A DNA stretch of 64,000 bases from Seison nebaliae (lineage: Eukaryota > Rotifera > Pararotatoria > Seisonacea > Seisonidae): NCBI GenBank assembly GCA_023231475.1, contig JALJEE010003244.1, positions 1 to 64,000 of the forward strand, given 5' to 3'. The translations under genes and the position numbers were made by a program. Position 1 is the stretch's first letter; the number at the start of each line of letters is the position of its first letter. Of the stretch, positions 1 through 11,851 are shown piece after piece. Below the pieces are notes generated by a model that saw only the letters and a list, made by a program, of their open reading frames with translations, made no database searches and was not told where the DNA came from.

Positions 1-889
1 CACGATATCCAACGTTTACCCAAAATAATATAGTCAAGTCCTCACTTGGTTCGGTTTAATTGGTTCTAACTTATAATAATTACACTCTATAACTAGTTAT
101 TGTCAAATTGTGACATTGAAATCGGATAGAACATGAATTCCAATGGGAAATTCTTCAAGTTACACAATAAAGGAGTGAACGTCGGAGAATATTATTCTGA
201 TAAAACGATCATCGACATAATTGGTACTTTTCCATTTATCATTTTAACAACCTGTTGAACATGAACATCAAGGTGCATCAGTGTTATGCATAGTGAATAT
301 TATATAAAATAAAATTTTTGTCAATTATCCTATGAAACTAATTTAATTGTTTAATTACTAAATAATTTTTTTAAAACTTTACTCAAAATACATATACTAT
401 TGATATTGAAAAATTTGAAAATAATAGATGAGAATGACGATAAATGTATCAACAATTTGAGTGGTCATTGTCAGAACTTCAAAATAGAAAAAAACAGGAA
501 ATGTTCCACAATCAGTTAATAAGAGAAAGATTAGTTAAATTGAATTTATTCCGAAATTAAAGAGAAAGATTTGAATAGTAAATGAAGAATTAGAAAATGA
601 AATTTGATGATTCTCTCAAATTATCAAATGTTTGGATAAACGTTCAAATTTTCTAATAGGAAATTTTATTTTCTGAAAAAAAATTCCAAAAACTTTTTTC
701 AAATGAGAATTTCATGAGATATCACAATTTTCAGATATACTTTATTGAAATAATAATTTTATTTTTATCTAATTTTATTCGACAGTTTTTATGATAATTG
801 TCATTTGGAATTGAATCAGACCAAATCCATTTGATTGTTCCTCGTTCACTCACAAGTCTCTCCCGGTTTCCCACGGGAAAAACACCGTT
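1..889. other. AT-rich flank downstream of ABCE1
   Basis: No gene is supported here. The stretch is AT-rich with stops in every frame. It lies 3' of ABCE1 (minus strand) and must hold its 3' UTR. TTTATT, the minus-strand AATAAA, occurs around the ABCE1 stop and again near 755-765. Confidence 0.5.
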
Positions 890-2770
890 TTATTCTAAAA
901 AGAAATAGTTTCCACTGGCTTTCTGTTCCGTATCCTGCATCAATGACATTATAAAATAATAATAAAAAATTATAAAAATCAAATTAACTTTCGCACTATT
1001 TTCTTTATTGATACGTGGACGAGCGTTGACTTTATCCCGTCGGAAAGTGACTCCGATATTTCGAAGGAATTTATTCATTCCTGACTCTAATGATTGTGGC
1101 GCTTGAGCAAATGTCGACACTGCCGGTTCTCCTTCGAATACGATGACTCGATCGGCCATATATGTCGCCATAATGAAATCGTGTTCAACGACGAATGCCG
1201 TTTTTTTCGCATGAAGAATGAATCGTCGAATAACTCGTGAGGCGGAGAGACGTTGTTCCGAATCGAGATAAGCGCTCGGTTCGTCAATGAGATAAACATC
1301 CGCTGGTTTCCCCAAACAAAGTGTAATTGCAACTCGTTGTAATTCTCCACCAGATAAATTCTGTACTTGGAAATCCATCAAATCATCAACTTTTAACGGT
1401 TTAATAACATCTGTATTGAATTGAGGATGTATACTCGCTTCTCGAATTCTCGCATAAAGTAATTCGCGAACATTTCCTTGAAATTTTGGAGATATTTTTT
1501 GTGGTTTATATGAAATGTTCATAGTGGGAACGACAACGTCGTCATTCGGTTTCATATTTCCTGCCAACATTCTGATCATGGTCGTTTTCCCCGTTCCATT
1601 CTCACCCAATAATACGATGATTTCCGAATCGGTGAAATATCCTTGATCGATTTTCATTTGAAAATCACCGAAATCTTTCGACATTGTCGGATATTTGAAT
1701 TGTTCGAGACGTTTAATCTCCTCTTCACTCAACGCTTCCGTTATACGGAATTTGAGACCTTCTTCTCGAAATCGTAAATTTTCTGATGGTATATGACCGT
1801 CGAGGAACATGTTAATTCCATCACGAACTGATGACGGTTTCGTTACCACACCATAATGACCTGGTGAGCCATAAAGAATGGAAATATAATCAGAGAGATA
1901 ATCCAATACAGACAAATCGTGTTCGACCACCACAACATATTTATCGAATTCAACTAATCGACGAATCGCCTTCGCCATTTTCATTCTCTGTTTCACATCC
2001 AAATAACTCGACGGTTCGTCGAACATATAAACATCGGCATATTGAAGACAAACGATGGCACAAGCGAATCTTTGTAATTCTCCTCCAGATATCGATTCGA
2101 TGGGTCGTTGGAGAACTGGTTGAAGATCGAATAATTCGATAACTGTCTCTAATTTCAAATTTGACGTTTGTTTCTTCTCCAATTGATCGATCACTTTACC
2201 AGAAATCACTTTCGGTATCTGATCAACATATTGTGGTTTAGTGACACATCGAATTCGTTCTTCTACTTGTTTATTGAAATAATTCTGTAATTCACTTCCT
2301 CGGAAATGAGCAATGATATCTGTCCATCCAGGCGGATTTTCAAAAACACCCAAATTTGGTTTTAATTTACCTCCCAATATTTTTAATGCCGTCGATTTCC
2401 CAATTCCGTTCGTTCCCACTAATCCCAAAATTTGACCGGCTCGCGGAAAAGGTAATCGATGTAATTTGAAAGCATTCGCTCCAAAACGATGTACTGTATT
2501 CACCGACAAATTACTGGGAAGATTGATGATATTGATCGCGCGATACGGACACTTTTTCACACAAATTCCACACCCAATACACAATTCCTCACCGATCCAA
2601 CAAATTTTATCGGTGTGTGACACTTCAATACACTGCTTGCCCATTCGCACCACCGGACAAGATAATTTACATTCCAATCCACATTTCTTCGGTCTACATT
2701 TATCTTTCTTCACGATGGCTATTCTGGTCATAGCCGCCTGTTCCGTCTTATCTTTCTGACTCTTCAACAT
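890..2770 (-). CDS. ABCE1: ABCE1 / RLI1 ribosome-recycling ATPase
   Basis: This is a cytosolic Fe-S ABC ATPase that splits ribosomes after termination and in 43S assembly. Two exons are read: 2770-989 and 934-890, separated by a 54-bp intron (935-988), giving about 608 residues (human 599). The N-terminal Fe-S domain has both cysteine clusters ([15 protein letters not shown] and [12 protein letters not shown]). NBD1 carries GTNGIGKST and [11 protein letters not shown]2 carries GENGTGKTT and SGGELQRV. The C-terminus reads SGNYFFLE as in orthologues. The longer open frame begins at a GTG; I chose the in-frame ATG at 2770. The intron is a multiple of three and has no stop, so an ORF caller reads through it and inserts 18 foreign residues near the C-terminus. 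Confidence 0.97.
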   Translation of the reverse strand: MLKSQKDKTEQAAMTRIAIVKKDKCRPKKCGLECKLSCPVVRMGKQCIEVSHTDKICWIGEELCIGCGICVKKCPYRAINIINLPSNLSVNTVHRFGANAFKLHRLPFPRAGQILGLVGTNGIGKSTALKILGGKLKPNLGVFENPPGWTDIIAHFRGSELQNYFNKQVEERIRCVTKPQYVDQIPKVISGKVIDQLEKKQTSNLKLETVIELFDLQPVLQRPIESISGGELQRFACAIVCLQYADVYMFDEPSSYLDVKQRMKMAKAIRRLVEFDKYVVVVEHDLSVLDYLSDYISILYGSPGHYGVVTKPSSVRDGINMFLDGHIPSENLRFREEGLKFRITEALSEEEIKRLEQFKYPTMSKDFGDFQMKIDQGYFTDSEIIVLLGENGTGKTTMIRMLAGNMKPNDDVVVPTMNISYKPQKISPKFQGNVRELLYARIREASIHPQFNTDVIKPLKVDDLMDFQVQNLSGGELQRVAITLCLGKPADVYLIDEPSAYLDSEQRLSASRVIRRFILHAKKTAFVVEHDFIMATYMADRVIVFEGEPAVSTFAQAPQSLESGMNKFLRNIGVTFRRDKVNARPRINKENSAKVNLIFIIFYYYFIMSLMQDTEQKASGNYFFLE

Positions 2771-3533
2771 TCTTACCACTTATCTAATGAAAGAATAATT
2801 AATTTAAGAAATTATAATAAGTTCTCTTTTATTTGTCACGTTGTCCCCTCTTGATTTGAAATGTACATTTCTTCGTTTCAATGCAATTATTTAATTCATA
2901 TCATTCGAATTTTAAGCTTATTACAAACATGGCTCATAAGCTTACTTTTTGAATTAGAAAAATTTGAAAAAAAAATATTTTAAAATATATTCATAATTCA
3001 ATTTCAAAATTGTTTTGAGTGCTTTTTTGAAAATCTCCCATTTTACGAGCTAGCAAGCTAAAGAACTGACGTCATTTTTACGTTAATTTTTTCATCTTTT
3101 TACCGTTAAAGTTAATTGGTTATTGGTCCGATCAGATGTTGACATTCTCCTTCCACTTTTTTTTCATTCAATTTCTAATATTTAATTTATCTTACTCGTT
3201 TTTCTTTTAATTTCTTTCGAGAACTATTGTAACTATTCCTAAACTAAAACTCTACTTTTCTTTTCGAATCTAATAATATTCTCGTCAATTCGAATCACTT
3301 GACATAGAATCATTTATTATGTATTATCGTCAATAGAATCATATCGTCAATTCCTCATCATTTTAATCTTTCAAACTTTTCTCAAATTAAATGAAATTGA
3401 TATAAGAAAATTATTGATTTGAATGAATAATTTTGATGTTTTCTGCTGTGGTATAGAGTTTTCTCCCAATACAGTTTGCTGGAAAGTGGTTTTCGTCCGA
3501 TATTTTTTAAATTAAATTATTTATAATTTCATT
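2771..3533. promoter_or_regulatory. Divergent intergenic region between ABCE1 and the 3534 gene
   Basis: 763 bp between two divergent start codons, so it must hold both promoters. It is AT-rich with homopolymer runs. No clear TATA box or other defined element could be assigned. Confidence 0.4.
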
Positions 3534-4223
3534 ATGTCGACGAATATGAAGATAATGGAAAAATCAAAAGTTTTTAAAATAGTTCTTTAATCTCGTCAGT
3601 TAACTAATGTTGTTTAGGCTACATTAAAAAATGGATATGTAAAAAAGGATTACTTAAGCGAAAATAAATTCCACAATTTCGATACATTCACTCGACCCGG
3701 CCAATACATGGATTATTTGTCGGTATTTAATAAACAACTACGACGATATAAGCTAAATCACAAAACAAATAGACCGAAAATTCTTCCGAGAATGGCATTG
3801 AGATATCAGATCGGAGTACAAGAGAAAGCATCAGATGAATTATGGAAGTCGTTTGGCTACGACCACATTCCATCAATATTCCAAGAAGTGATCAAATTAA
3901 CTCGCATTCCGTGCCCAAACTACGAGGAAGATAAAGAGAAATTGAATCCACTTTTCTGGAATATCTATCAACGGAATATACAATTAAATCCACTCATTGT
4001 TCTTTCATGCTTCCCAGAAATGTTCAACATGTCCGACATACAAGCTGATGACCGACCAATTTTTAGATTTATCACCAAGTTCAATGCTTATGATGGAATC
4101 AACATGTTCATCCACGTCATCAATTCACTGGCTTGTCGCGATTTTTTAGAACGGGGAAAAGAAGCTCTCTCCAAATTGCGAGTTTTGGATGAACATCCAG
4201 AACAGATTGAATTGGATTTTTAA
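3534..4223 (+). CDS. Unrecognised 213-residue protein
   Basis: Two exons (3534-3569 and 3618-4223) joined across a 48-bp intron in phase 0 give a 213-residue product starting MSTNMKIMEKSK. The short first exon is supported by a GTTTTTAA donor, a TTGTTTAG acceptor and exact frame continuity. The protein is soluble, basic in its N-terminal half (KQLRRYKLNHKTNR near residue 60) and helical towards an acidic C-terminus (PEQIELDF). No signal peptide or membrane segment is visible. I do not recognise the family. The long open frame and normal codon use argue that it is a real gene. It is divergent from ABCE1 and convergent with the LSm-like gene downstream. Confidence 0.72.
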
Positions 4224-4762
4224 CTGGATTTATAATTACATAATCATCATCGACTGATGATGATTTCATATCTTCTCTCACGTTTTATTGTAACTTAACA
4301 AAGAGTTTGACGGATTTGTTGAAATTGTTCAATTTTTTAAATTTCAATTTTAGTTTCTATTTAATAATTTAAAATAAACTTTTACATGTTATTTTATTCA
4401 AATTATCTGAATTATCCATGTTGATTACAATTGATAATTGATTATTTTCATCAAAATTGATATTGCCAATTTTGTTAGTAGAGGAAAATCACTTCTTATT
4501 TTTCCAAAAATCAAATAAATTTGAATAACGCAAAAAGTTCGGAATGTTCACTCGATTGTCCGAATTGCTCATTTAAAGATAAACTGAGATTTCTCCTAAG
4601 TCCCTTCAAAGGATTGAAAGAACGGTTTAAAATACCTTCACTATTTTGCCCTACGTCATTGTTAAAAGTATCTTCAGTTTGAATGTTTTAGAGAATCAAT
4701 TTTAATGGAAGTAACGATTTAATTATTTATTATTATTTAATTAAAATTTCCATCGGGATAAA
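4224..4762. other. Convergent intergenic spacer
   Basis: 539 bp between the stops of two convergent genes. It holds the two 3' UTRs; AATAAA-like sequence on the plus strand lies near 4370-4376. Nothing else was seen. Confidence 0.4.
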
Positions 4763-5014
4763 TTAGAAAAAAGTTGGTAAAATTTCGGTCTTCTTCGGTA
4801 TAGATAAAACATCGTAGTTGATCGAGTAACTATGAAGTTCTATGAAATCTGTCCATGTCATTCTGTCTCTAAACAATATGTTGTGATCTAATTTAGATAA
4901 TTGACCGACTAATACACTTCCAAATTTCATGTAAACGTTACATTTGAAAAGTTTCAGAATAATATTGCTGAATAATTTTAGTCTGATAAAAGAGCTGGAA
5001 GGAGACAGTGTCAT
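4763..5014 (-). CDS. Small LSm-fold protein, LSM10-like
   Basis: An intronless 83-residue ORF from an ATG at 5014. The middle reads VYMKFGSVLVGQLSKLD, which fits the Sm1 pattern (strand, G-x-L, then D-x-x-N). NILFRD follows, then a TWTD and a closing VLSIPKKTEILP that fits the Sm2 strand ending. The TxTD after Sm1 and the IP near the end are closest to LSM10, the U7 snRNP subunit used in histone pre-mRNA 3' processing. Human LSM10 is 123 residues, so this one lacks the basic C-terminal tail. The match is my own alignment by eye; another LSm or a short non-LSm protein remains possible. It lies 0.6 kb downstream of VPS25 on the same strand. Confidence 0.5.
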   Translation of the reverse strand: MTLSPSSSFIRLKLFSNIILKLFKCNVYMKFGSVLVGQLSKLDHNILFRDRMTWTDFIELHSYSINYDVLSIPKKTEILPTFF

Positions 5015-5635
5015 CGGAAGTAAAATTGACTGAATAAAAATTTTGTTACAACTTACTTATTAGTTCATAACTACTCTGAAAATAACGTTGTGTAAAACGG
5101 TTTAGTATAAATATTTAATGTAAAAAATTTTAAACAAAACAAATTGTCTCCATAGAAAAATTTAAATTAAACTTACAATTAATTTGAATAAAAATATTGG
5201 CATGAAATAGTTTTAAAGTTTAGTTTCTATTTTGATGATTGATGAAAAACGGAATAGGAATGATTGTAAAAGAAAAATTAATTATTAATCGAATATGTCA
5301 TTGGCTGTTGGAATATGATAAAATTGAATCTTAATAAGAATAATAAGAGAAAAAGTCAAAAGAATTTTAAAGTTTATTTAATTAATAATCGTTGTGTGTG
5401 AGAAGAAGATATGATTAAAATGAATGGAAACGTCAATTTGTTAAAGTAGATGGAAAAGTTGTTGGGATAGAAAAAAAGACAAAAATTTATTGGAATTAAA
5501 AAAGAAGAACTGTGTGTGAGTGAGTAAGAGTAAGTTGATGATAATTGTCTGATAAGAAGAAAATGAATTAGATTGGAAATGTTGTTAGAGGAAAAAGAAG
5601 AAGAAGAAGGAGGAGGAAGAGGAAGAGAATGAAGA
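5015..5635. other. Spacer between VPS25 and the LSm-like gene
   Basis: 621 bp. It holds the VPS25 3' UTR (TTTATT, a minus-strand AATAAA, at 5373-5378) and presumably the promoter of the LSm-like gene. The minus-strand Ser/Pro-rich open frame at 5374-5655 is a purine/pyrimidine-skewed stretch (GA/GAA repeats), not a gene. Confidence 0.4.
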
Positions 5636-6368
5636 TTAGAGAAATTTAACACCATCTATCTTGCGATTATCATCATCATTTCTCATAATAATTAATTGTC
5701 TCTTCTTTTCTAGATTAGTGAGCAATGTCTCTACGATTTCATGGGGTAGATTGGAGAAGTCTGTGATGAAAGAGGAGATTAGGAGCATGTTGAGAGGGAG
5801 TATTAGATAACCTTTCGACAATGTCGATTCAGGTCCGAATAATTCGTAGAGAGTGCAAATAGAGTTGGTGAGACCTTTGTGATTGACTTGACTGATGAGT
5901 TGATGAGACCAATCTTCGATACTTCTCCACATGATCAGACAACGATCATGTTTCGTGTTTAACCATTTGATTTGATCTGTTTGTGCGAAGAGGGGAAGGG
6001 AGAAGGAAAGGAAGATGACATTGATAGTGAGAAAAGGTAGAATGGAAAGAATGAAGGACAAGAGACGACCTTTCTGCTCCAAATGATGGAGGATGGCTTC
6101 GAGTAGTTGAGAAGAGACTGCTCGATCAATCGAAGAATTATAAAACAATTCATCATTACGATATGAATGAAAAGAGAGTATGAATTTGTTTTTCGTGCGG
6201 CAATCACATAATATTCGTTCGCTCCATAACGATAATTGTCTGTTTCTCGTTTCCTGGTTGGGTTGGAGTCTGTGAGAATTATGATCGTCAAAGTAATTGG
6301 AGATTGAACATGATGATTAACGTGTAGAAGGGAGGAAAGTGGGCAAAGTTGTTAACTTGTTCTTCCAT
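5636..6368 (-). CDS. VPS25: VPS25, ESCRT-II subunit
   Basis: Four exons (6368-6322, 6269-6070, 5976-5812, 5760-5636) give 178 residues, against about 176 in the family. VPS25 has two winged helices and bridges ESCRT-II to ESCRT-III (VPS20/CHMP6) in endosomal sorting. Diagnostic pieces are FPPFYTLQPN at the N-terminus, LSLW, LLEAILHHLEQK, the LIMWRSIEDW segment (family LIMWR-PEEW), NSICTLYEL, and a KIDGVKFL end (family GRGVKFF). FPPFYT and LQPN are joined only after splicing a 52-bp intron. The last intron (5761-5811, 51 bp) is in frame and stopless and is easily mis-annotated as 17 extra hydrophobic residues. Confidence 0.93.
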
Positions 6369-6413
6369 CACTCATACACAAAGAATGAATTGTGGCTTGC
6401 TATTCGAACTGAG

Positions 6414-6429
6414 TGGCGCAATCGGTTAG
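6414..6429 (+). other. Orphan tRNA A-box-like sequence
   Basis: TGGCGCAATCGGTTAG matches a eukaryotic tRNA D-arm/A-box almost perfectly. No B-box (GGTTCGANNCC) or cloverleaf follows, so this is a tRNA fragment or chance, not a tRNA gene. It lies 46 bp upstream of the VPS25 start codon, on the opposite strand. Confidence 0.3.
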
Positions 6430-6545
6430 GGCTGATTAAGTCCCCCCTTTTTTACGAGAGCCTCATAGAGAGTGTTGAGAACAGCTTAGCCGTCGTCGCC
6501 GCCGCCATCACTCACTCATCGATTCGTCAATGAATGGCGACGAAA

Positions 6546-6604
6546 TGAGTTGAATTGAGTTGAGTTGAGTTGAGTTGAGTTGACTTGAGTTAAGTTAAGT
6601 TGAG
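6546..6604. repeat. GAGTT pentanucleotide tandem repeat
   Basis: About 11 degenerate copies of TTGAG/TTAAG in a 59-bp tract. Confidence 0.85.
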
Positions 6605-8607
6605 GAAGATAACATTATCTGCCGCTTTGGCGAGGAAAAGTAAAAATAATTAGTAATGACAGGAAAGCATCGATCGATTGATTTGTAAAGAATTCCTTAA
6701 CAGAACTACCACGAAAATAAGTTTCGTATCTGTACCTGTTGTGTAGGGAAGAAGAGTGAGAGGAAGATAGACAAGCAACTTCTCCGCTCACAGACGGACA
6801 CCCACACACATTGACATTTGACAAGATGGAAGGTGCACAACTCTCTGTGCACACATGAGATTGATGTGGTAGTTGTCGTCGACTTTCCTTTTCCATTCTC
6901 CATTCTTTCCTTGTCGTTTTCAAACATTCGTATGTTATTGCTTGATTAGCATAATTAATATGTTTCTTTCCCGACCCATACTTCTATTAATAATCGTAAT
7001 GGTGGTGACTGATGGTGATGGTGAGAAGGAGAGTAGTAGGATAAGTGAGAGGAGAATTGGAATGATGGGAAGGAAGTAGTCGCTAATAAAGTAACAGATC
7101 TAATTAAATAGAAACATTTTTGTTTCTCTCCCAATTTACTTGTTGATTAGTGGGAAAAAAGTTCGATAACTTCCATATTAATAATAATAATAATAAGTGG
7201 AAATGAACAAAAAAAATTATTCGACTGTTATTTGGATGATGTCGTTGGAGAGATATTAACAGAAACTTTTCTCATGTTCCTGTGTCATTCGTGTGAATGA
7301 GGAAGAAGTGTTCGATCGACGACAATGTTGTCGTGGAGGAAAGAAACAATTCACTCTGCCTTTCTCCTTTCGTTCTATTTAATCTTCAACTTTTCTCATC
7401 ATATTAAATGGAATTGGGATGAGATGTGACTCATATTCATGGAAATGGCAATTCGATAAATTTATGCAATATGACACTCATCCAAAGTCGTCACATTGAT
7501 GGAGGGGGGGTGGATGGGTAGATATGGAAAGACAAACTGTTTCATTTGTCGATAAAGGAGAAGGGAATGATGGAAATAAGAAATGGAATAATTGATAACA
7601 TTAGATGAAATACTTGTAATAATGATGATTATAAAAAAGACAAAGTCAAAATAAGTTGATCGTTCGTCCAACTCCCAATCTCCATCGGACGAACGATGTA
7701 CATCCAAGTTAATATTGACGTCATTAGATTGACGCGCTCATTAATGGAATAGAAGAGAAAGAGACTTAACTCATCATTCATTCTTTCATTCTCACCGGAT
7801 GTAGGTCTAATAGAAAAATGATAGGAATTGAACATTAGTCGTGGACTTTCTGCATTCTGGCACGCATTCTGTCAATTGTGCCATTTTACCAATCTGCTTC
7901 GTTCGTCTATTAGGAGTATTGCCTATCCATTCACTTTAATACTCTCCATTAATAGCCATTTCAGCTCTCCCCTCCCCCCCACTTCATCCATTACCAATTC
8001 CATCTCCATAACCATTTAAATTTCGTCGATGATCATCATCATATGAATCGATCTCTCTCTCTCCTCCTCCTCCTCCTCATCATGATCATCATCATCATTT
8101 GTATTTGGTCAATCAATTGTTGGGATGGGATCGATTCGTCAAGCCACACGATGAATTAATGTGTGATACTTCGTGACTGATTATCATTCTTTCGTCATTT
8201 GGACGGATGATCGACCCTTTATTCAATTCGATTGCATGAATCAATAATTCTATATTTGTATTTTTTCTCCCTCCCATCTCCTCCAATTTATTCTTCTCCT
8301 TCTCCATCAGAATCGGACGAGAATACTCATCTCCACTCTCATCAATACTCATCATTCCTTCGAAATTTATGATCTCCCATTACCGAACGACGAGTCAGAC
8401 AATTGCAAATTGCAAATATCTTCATCACACTCAACTCGAATCATTCAATGCAAATACTAATATGGAACATCAATCTCTTATTGATTCTCTCACATCTCCA
8501 CACGATCCGCACTCACTCCCAACAGGACAAATGTCTTCCTTGTACGAAAGCAAGTTCTCATTATCATCATTAAATTAATTAATTAATTAATTATTATCTT
8601 CGTTAAG

Positions 8608-11158
8608 TTTACGAGAAATGCGATTGCATCAACTTCTATCAGAAAAACGGAGAATTCTTCTCGTCCATCCCACTCTATTTGACAGGCAATGCCATCATGT
8701 TGCCCGATCTACCCTCAGATAACAAGAGTTTCATCTATTCCTCATTCTACATCTTCCGTCAGCCGATGGTGGAGATTAATTTCAAACAATTCCAACTCTC
8801 TTTTCCTGACGATAACGAAGAAATCAAGTTTATTCTCATTCTCCTTCACATTTCCCTCCTCCACATTTCCCATCATCAGCAATTGTTCGACGAGCGAAAT
8901 TCGAATATTCGACACCTCCTTAATCGAACACACTTACTCGTTCTGCGGCAATAGTAGTAGTGAATTGAATAAGAAGCACGATTGGTTCACCACTTCCAAC
9001 TACCTCATCATTCAATACATAGTGAATGTGAGACGATTGATAAATCGATCGAATTATCGTATTTTCTTCAAGGCCAATTTCAAATCGATCGAACCTCCCA
9101 AAAATAATTATTTCGATTGTTCCGCTCTCTATCAGAATGGGGGGACGGAAAATCTCATTCTTCCAGGTAGTCGTTATGTTCGCAATTTAATCGGCTCGTG
9201 GAAGAAAGTCACTCAATCGCCTCATATCTCTTGTACTCATCGATTCATTTCGGCGAAGAAGAATCAGCGAATTCGTTTAATTTTGAAAGGAATCATTAAT
9301 TTGAATCGATCTCAATCATTAATCATTCGTGATGGTCGAACTGTTCTACATCCTGTCCTCTTCAATTTGTCCCAATATTATTCACTTATCCCGAAACGAC
9401 AATTCACCACTCTCTCCATCAGTATCACGTCGAGCAGTAATTCCTTATTGATGATTTTCTATTCGAAGAATGTCAATGAAAACATTCGGCTCACTTATGA
9501 ATTCATCGATTCATTAAGTTATTTTTAAATTAATTTAAAATTTAAAATTACCGTTTTAATTACCGTTTTTTTTCTCACCAGATACGAAAGGTAAATGTAA
9601 CATAGTTATCAGATCGAAAGAGATTTTCGATTCAAGAAATGATACAAAGTTAAGTGATACGGATTTGGTGCGGAGGAAAGGCTTCATTCAAAGTCCCAAT
9701 TATCCCAATTCATATCCAAACGGTTTTCTTGCAGGATTTTTTAACTTTTTAAAATTTCATTTTTTCTTCTTTTCAGGCGTGGTTTGTTCTTATGAGTTCG
9801 TAGGAGAGACGTATGAGAGAGTGAAATTTAAAATTCACGATTTAGATCTGTTCACGGGTCGTGTTGAGAAGAATGAGGACGAGAATAAACGACTGAAAAT
9901 CAGCAATTACGGAAATAATTTAGATATGTTCCATCTGTTATCACATCTGCTATTGAATGACACGTCGATTGATCTGGGCGAGAAAGAGAAGACGATTGAG
10001 ACGGACGATAATTTCTTCTCATATTTCCGTCACGAATTACTTCTGGTAATTAATCAGTTTCGAAATCCAAAACGGAAAATTTCCAGTGTGAAAATCGAAA
10101 AGAAATTTCGAAATATTCTCTTGCAAAGCGATCGAACTGTCTCGTCTGATCATTGCAATATTCAGTTGATGGATTATATTCTCCTTCAATCGGAAATGAA
10201 TGGAATTTTGGATGGAGATGATCCCGATCTTTTACTTTGTTCGTTGAAACATTCGCTCACCGAGACCTCTTACAAAGAGATGATTCAATCGTATGTTAAA
10301 CGATTGAGTATTCTCGATCGAGATCATTGGACTACTCGAATGAAGAACAATCGAATAATCGTCGCGAAGAATAATGGAACGATAAGAAATACGAAAAAAT
10401 CATCGACTACTTATCGACAGAGAAAAAATTTGAAAAGATCAATCGAAACATATCAAACACTTCTCCATTCAGAGATGAATGACATTAATAATCTCATTTT
10501 TCAAACGGTATCACATCCCGTCCAACGGTTTATTAGTAGCACTCCCGAAGTCTTCCTCAAATTCTTCGGATATCGATCGTCGCCCAAACAACGAGGATTC
10601 AAAATCGAATATGAATTCGTCGAGAATTACGGCGTTCATACGAACGGTCGATTATTGTATCAATTCGCTCGTCGACAAACCGCCAACGGAATCACTCAAA
10701 AGAGTTGTGTCTTCATTTTCACTTATATAAACCATCCGAAAGGATATTTAACTTCACCTAACTATCCTCAACGATATGCGAGAAATACGAAATGTACATA
10801 CGTGTTCAAAGGACAGAACGAACAACTCCTCCACATCACCTTCCACACGTTTAACGTAAGTGGCAAATTCCCCTGTATCTATGGTGACTACATAAAAATT
10901 TCCGGATATTTTTCCGATGACAAAAAATTCAAAAGTTACTGCAACGGACGACCACCACGCATGCATCAGACGTTGGAGTTCGACGGAAGTTTCTTCATTC
11001 TCGAATTCATCAGCGATCAATATTCGAACGCGAATGGTTTCCTTCTCGAATACGAATTCATCACACATCGACATCCGCATACTGTTACACTGGTTTTCTT
11101 TATTAAATTACAAATTTTCTTTCGAGACGATATTTTCATTTTATCATTCACTTTCTAG
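8608..11158 (+). CDS. Extracellular multi-CUB domain protein (5' end unresolved)
   Basis: Exons 8608-8827, 8880-9517, 9582-9722 and 9777-11158 are joined in phase by introns of 52, 64 and 54 bp. I see four CUB-like units. Unit 1 (8620-9090) has MVEINFKQFQL and a CG near the middle. Unit 2 is 9115-9515. Unit 3 starts at 9584 with GFIQSPNYPNSYPNG and ends GFKIEYEF near 10610. Unit 4 (10700-11070) is the clearest: KGYLTSPNYPQRYARNTKC, then GDYIKISGYF and GFLLEYEF. Unit 3 is split by a roughly 200-residue charged insertion. The true start and any signal peptide lie upstream. The ORF ends at 11156-11158; alternatively 11093-11158 is an intron (CTTTCTAG acceptor). CUB modules mediate binding in secreted or surface proteins; the specific role is unknown. 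Confidence 0.75.
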
Positions 11159-11163
11159 TCGAC

Positions 11164-11607
11164 ATGCAGTCAATTCAAAAAGAAAGAAATTTACTTTCTT
11201 TTACTATTAGTCAATCATTTGGTATTTATTTATTCATCATTCATCATTTGATGGTGGGCATCGATGGAGAATGCGGATTGATGGTCGAACGTCGAAATCA
11301 GGAATTTACCGGTATCGGAATCGTCACTCTTTCTAAACTTTTCGAGAATGTGGTGGCGGAAGTGGACGCAGTAAAATCATGCATCGTTCTCTGTCATGAT
11401 TATAAGAATTTGTGCAACGGTTTAATGATACGAGCGTCGGAAGAGATTGCCAATCAATATGTCTGCGAATTGGTCAGTCGAACATCGTTCAAGAAAGAGA
11501 ATAACAACGTTTTATCCATGGAATTGATTGAATATACAAATAATTTTAAAAATGAAACAGCAGCAACAACAACAATGGCAACGAATGGAACGACGAATTT
11601 TCGCTGA
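11164..11607 (+). CDS. Small secreted PAN/apple-like ORF or 3' exon of the CUB gene
   Basis: 147 codons. A hydrophobic stretch (SFGIYLFIIHHLMVGI) is followed by a cysteine pattern: ECGLMV, then SCIVLCHDYKNLCNGLMI, then YVCEL. That resembles a PAN/apple fold (C...C-x3-C...C). It ends in a Thr/Asn-rich tail. AATAAA at 11619-11624 follows the stop closely, marking a real transcript end. It may be a separate gene or the last exon of the CUB gene; I could not find a phase-compatible join, so it is listed separately. Confidence 0.5.
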   Translation: MQSIQKERNLLSFTISQSFGIYLFIIHHLMVGIDGECGLMVERRNQEFTGIGIVTLSKLFENVVAEVDAVKSCIVLCHDYKNLCNGLMIRASEEIANQYVCELVSRTSFKKENNNVLSMELIEYTNNFKNETAATTTMATNGTTNFR

Positions 11608-11851
11608 AAAGATTTTTCAATAAAATTTTTAAAACAATTTTTAAAAAAAATTTTTATTTTCTGATTATAATAAAGTTTATGATAAGTATAAGTCTATGAA
11701 AAGTCTCTAAAATTATCGGTTGATGTTTGAAAAAGAGTTAGGTATTTTTGTCCGCTCGTTCGTTAAAGTGAAGTGAAGAAGAGAAATATTTATGGTGAAA
11801 TCTCATAACTAATTGATATCAAATCAATAAATTCTCCGTACGATATCGACC

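Larger units (their letters stand above)
6369..8607. other. Repeat-rich spacer upstream of the CUB gene
   Basis: 2.2 kb with simple repeats: GAGTT pentamers, a CTC/TCA tract at 8052-8100, and ATTA at 8572-8593. One plus-strand ORF starting at 6960 (MFLSRPILLLIIVMVV) looks like a signal peptide. Another at 8369-8575 contains SPHDPHSLPTG, CUB-like. Both could be 5' exons of the CUB gene, but I could not join them in phase. Confidence 0.4.

Noticed and set aside
5374-5655. Minus-strand Ser-rich ORF
   Set aside because: It is the complement of a GA/GAA-skewed tract in the VPS25 3' region, with no protein features.
6400-6480. tRNA gene
   Set aside because: Only the D-arm/A-box is present; no T-arm, anticodon stem or acceptor pairing can be drawn.
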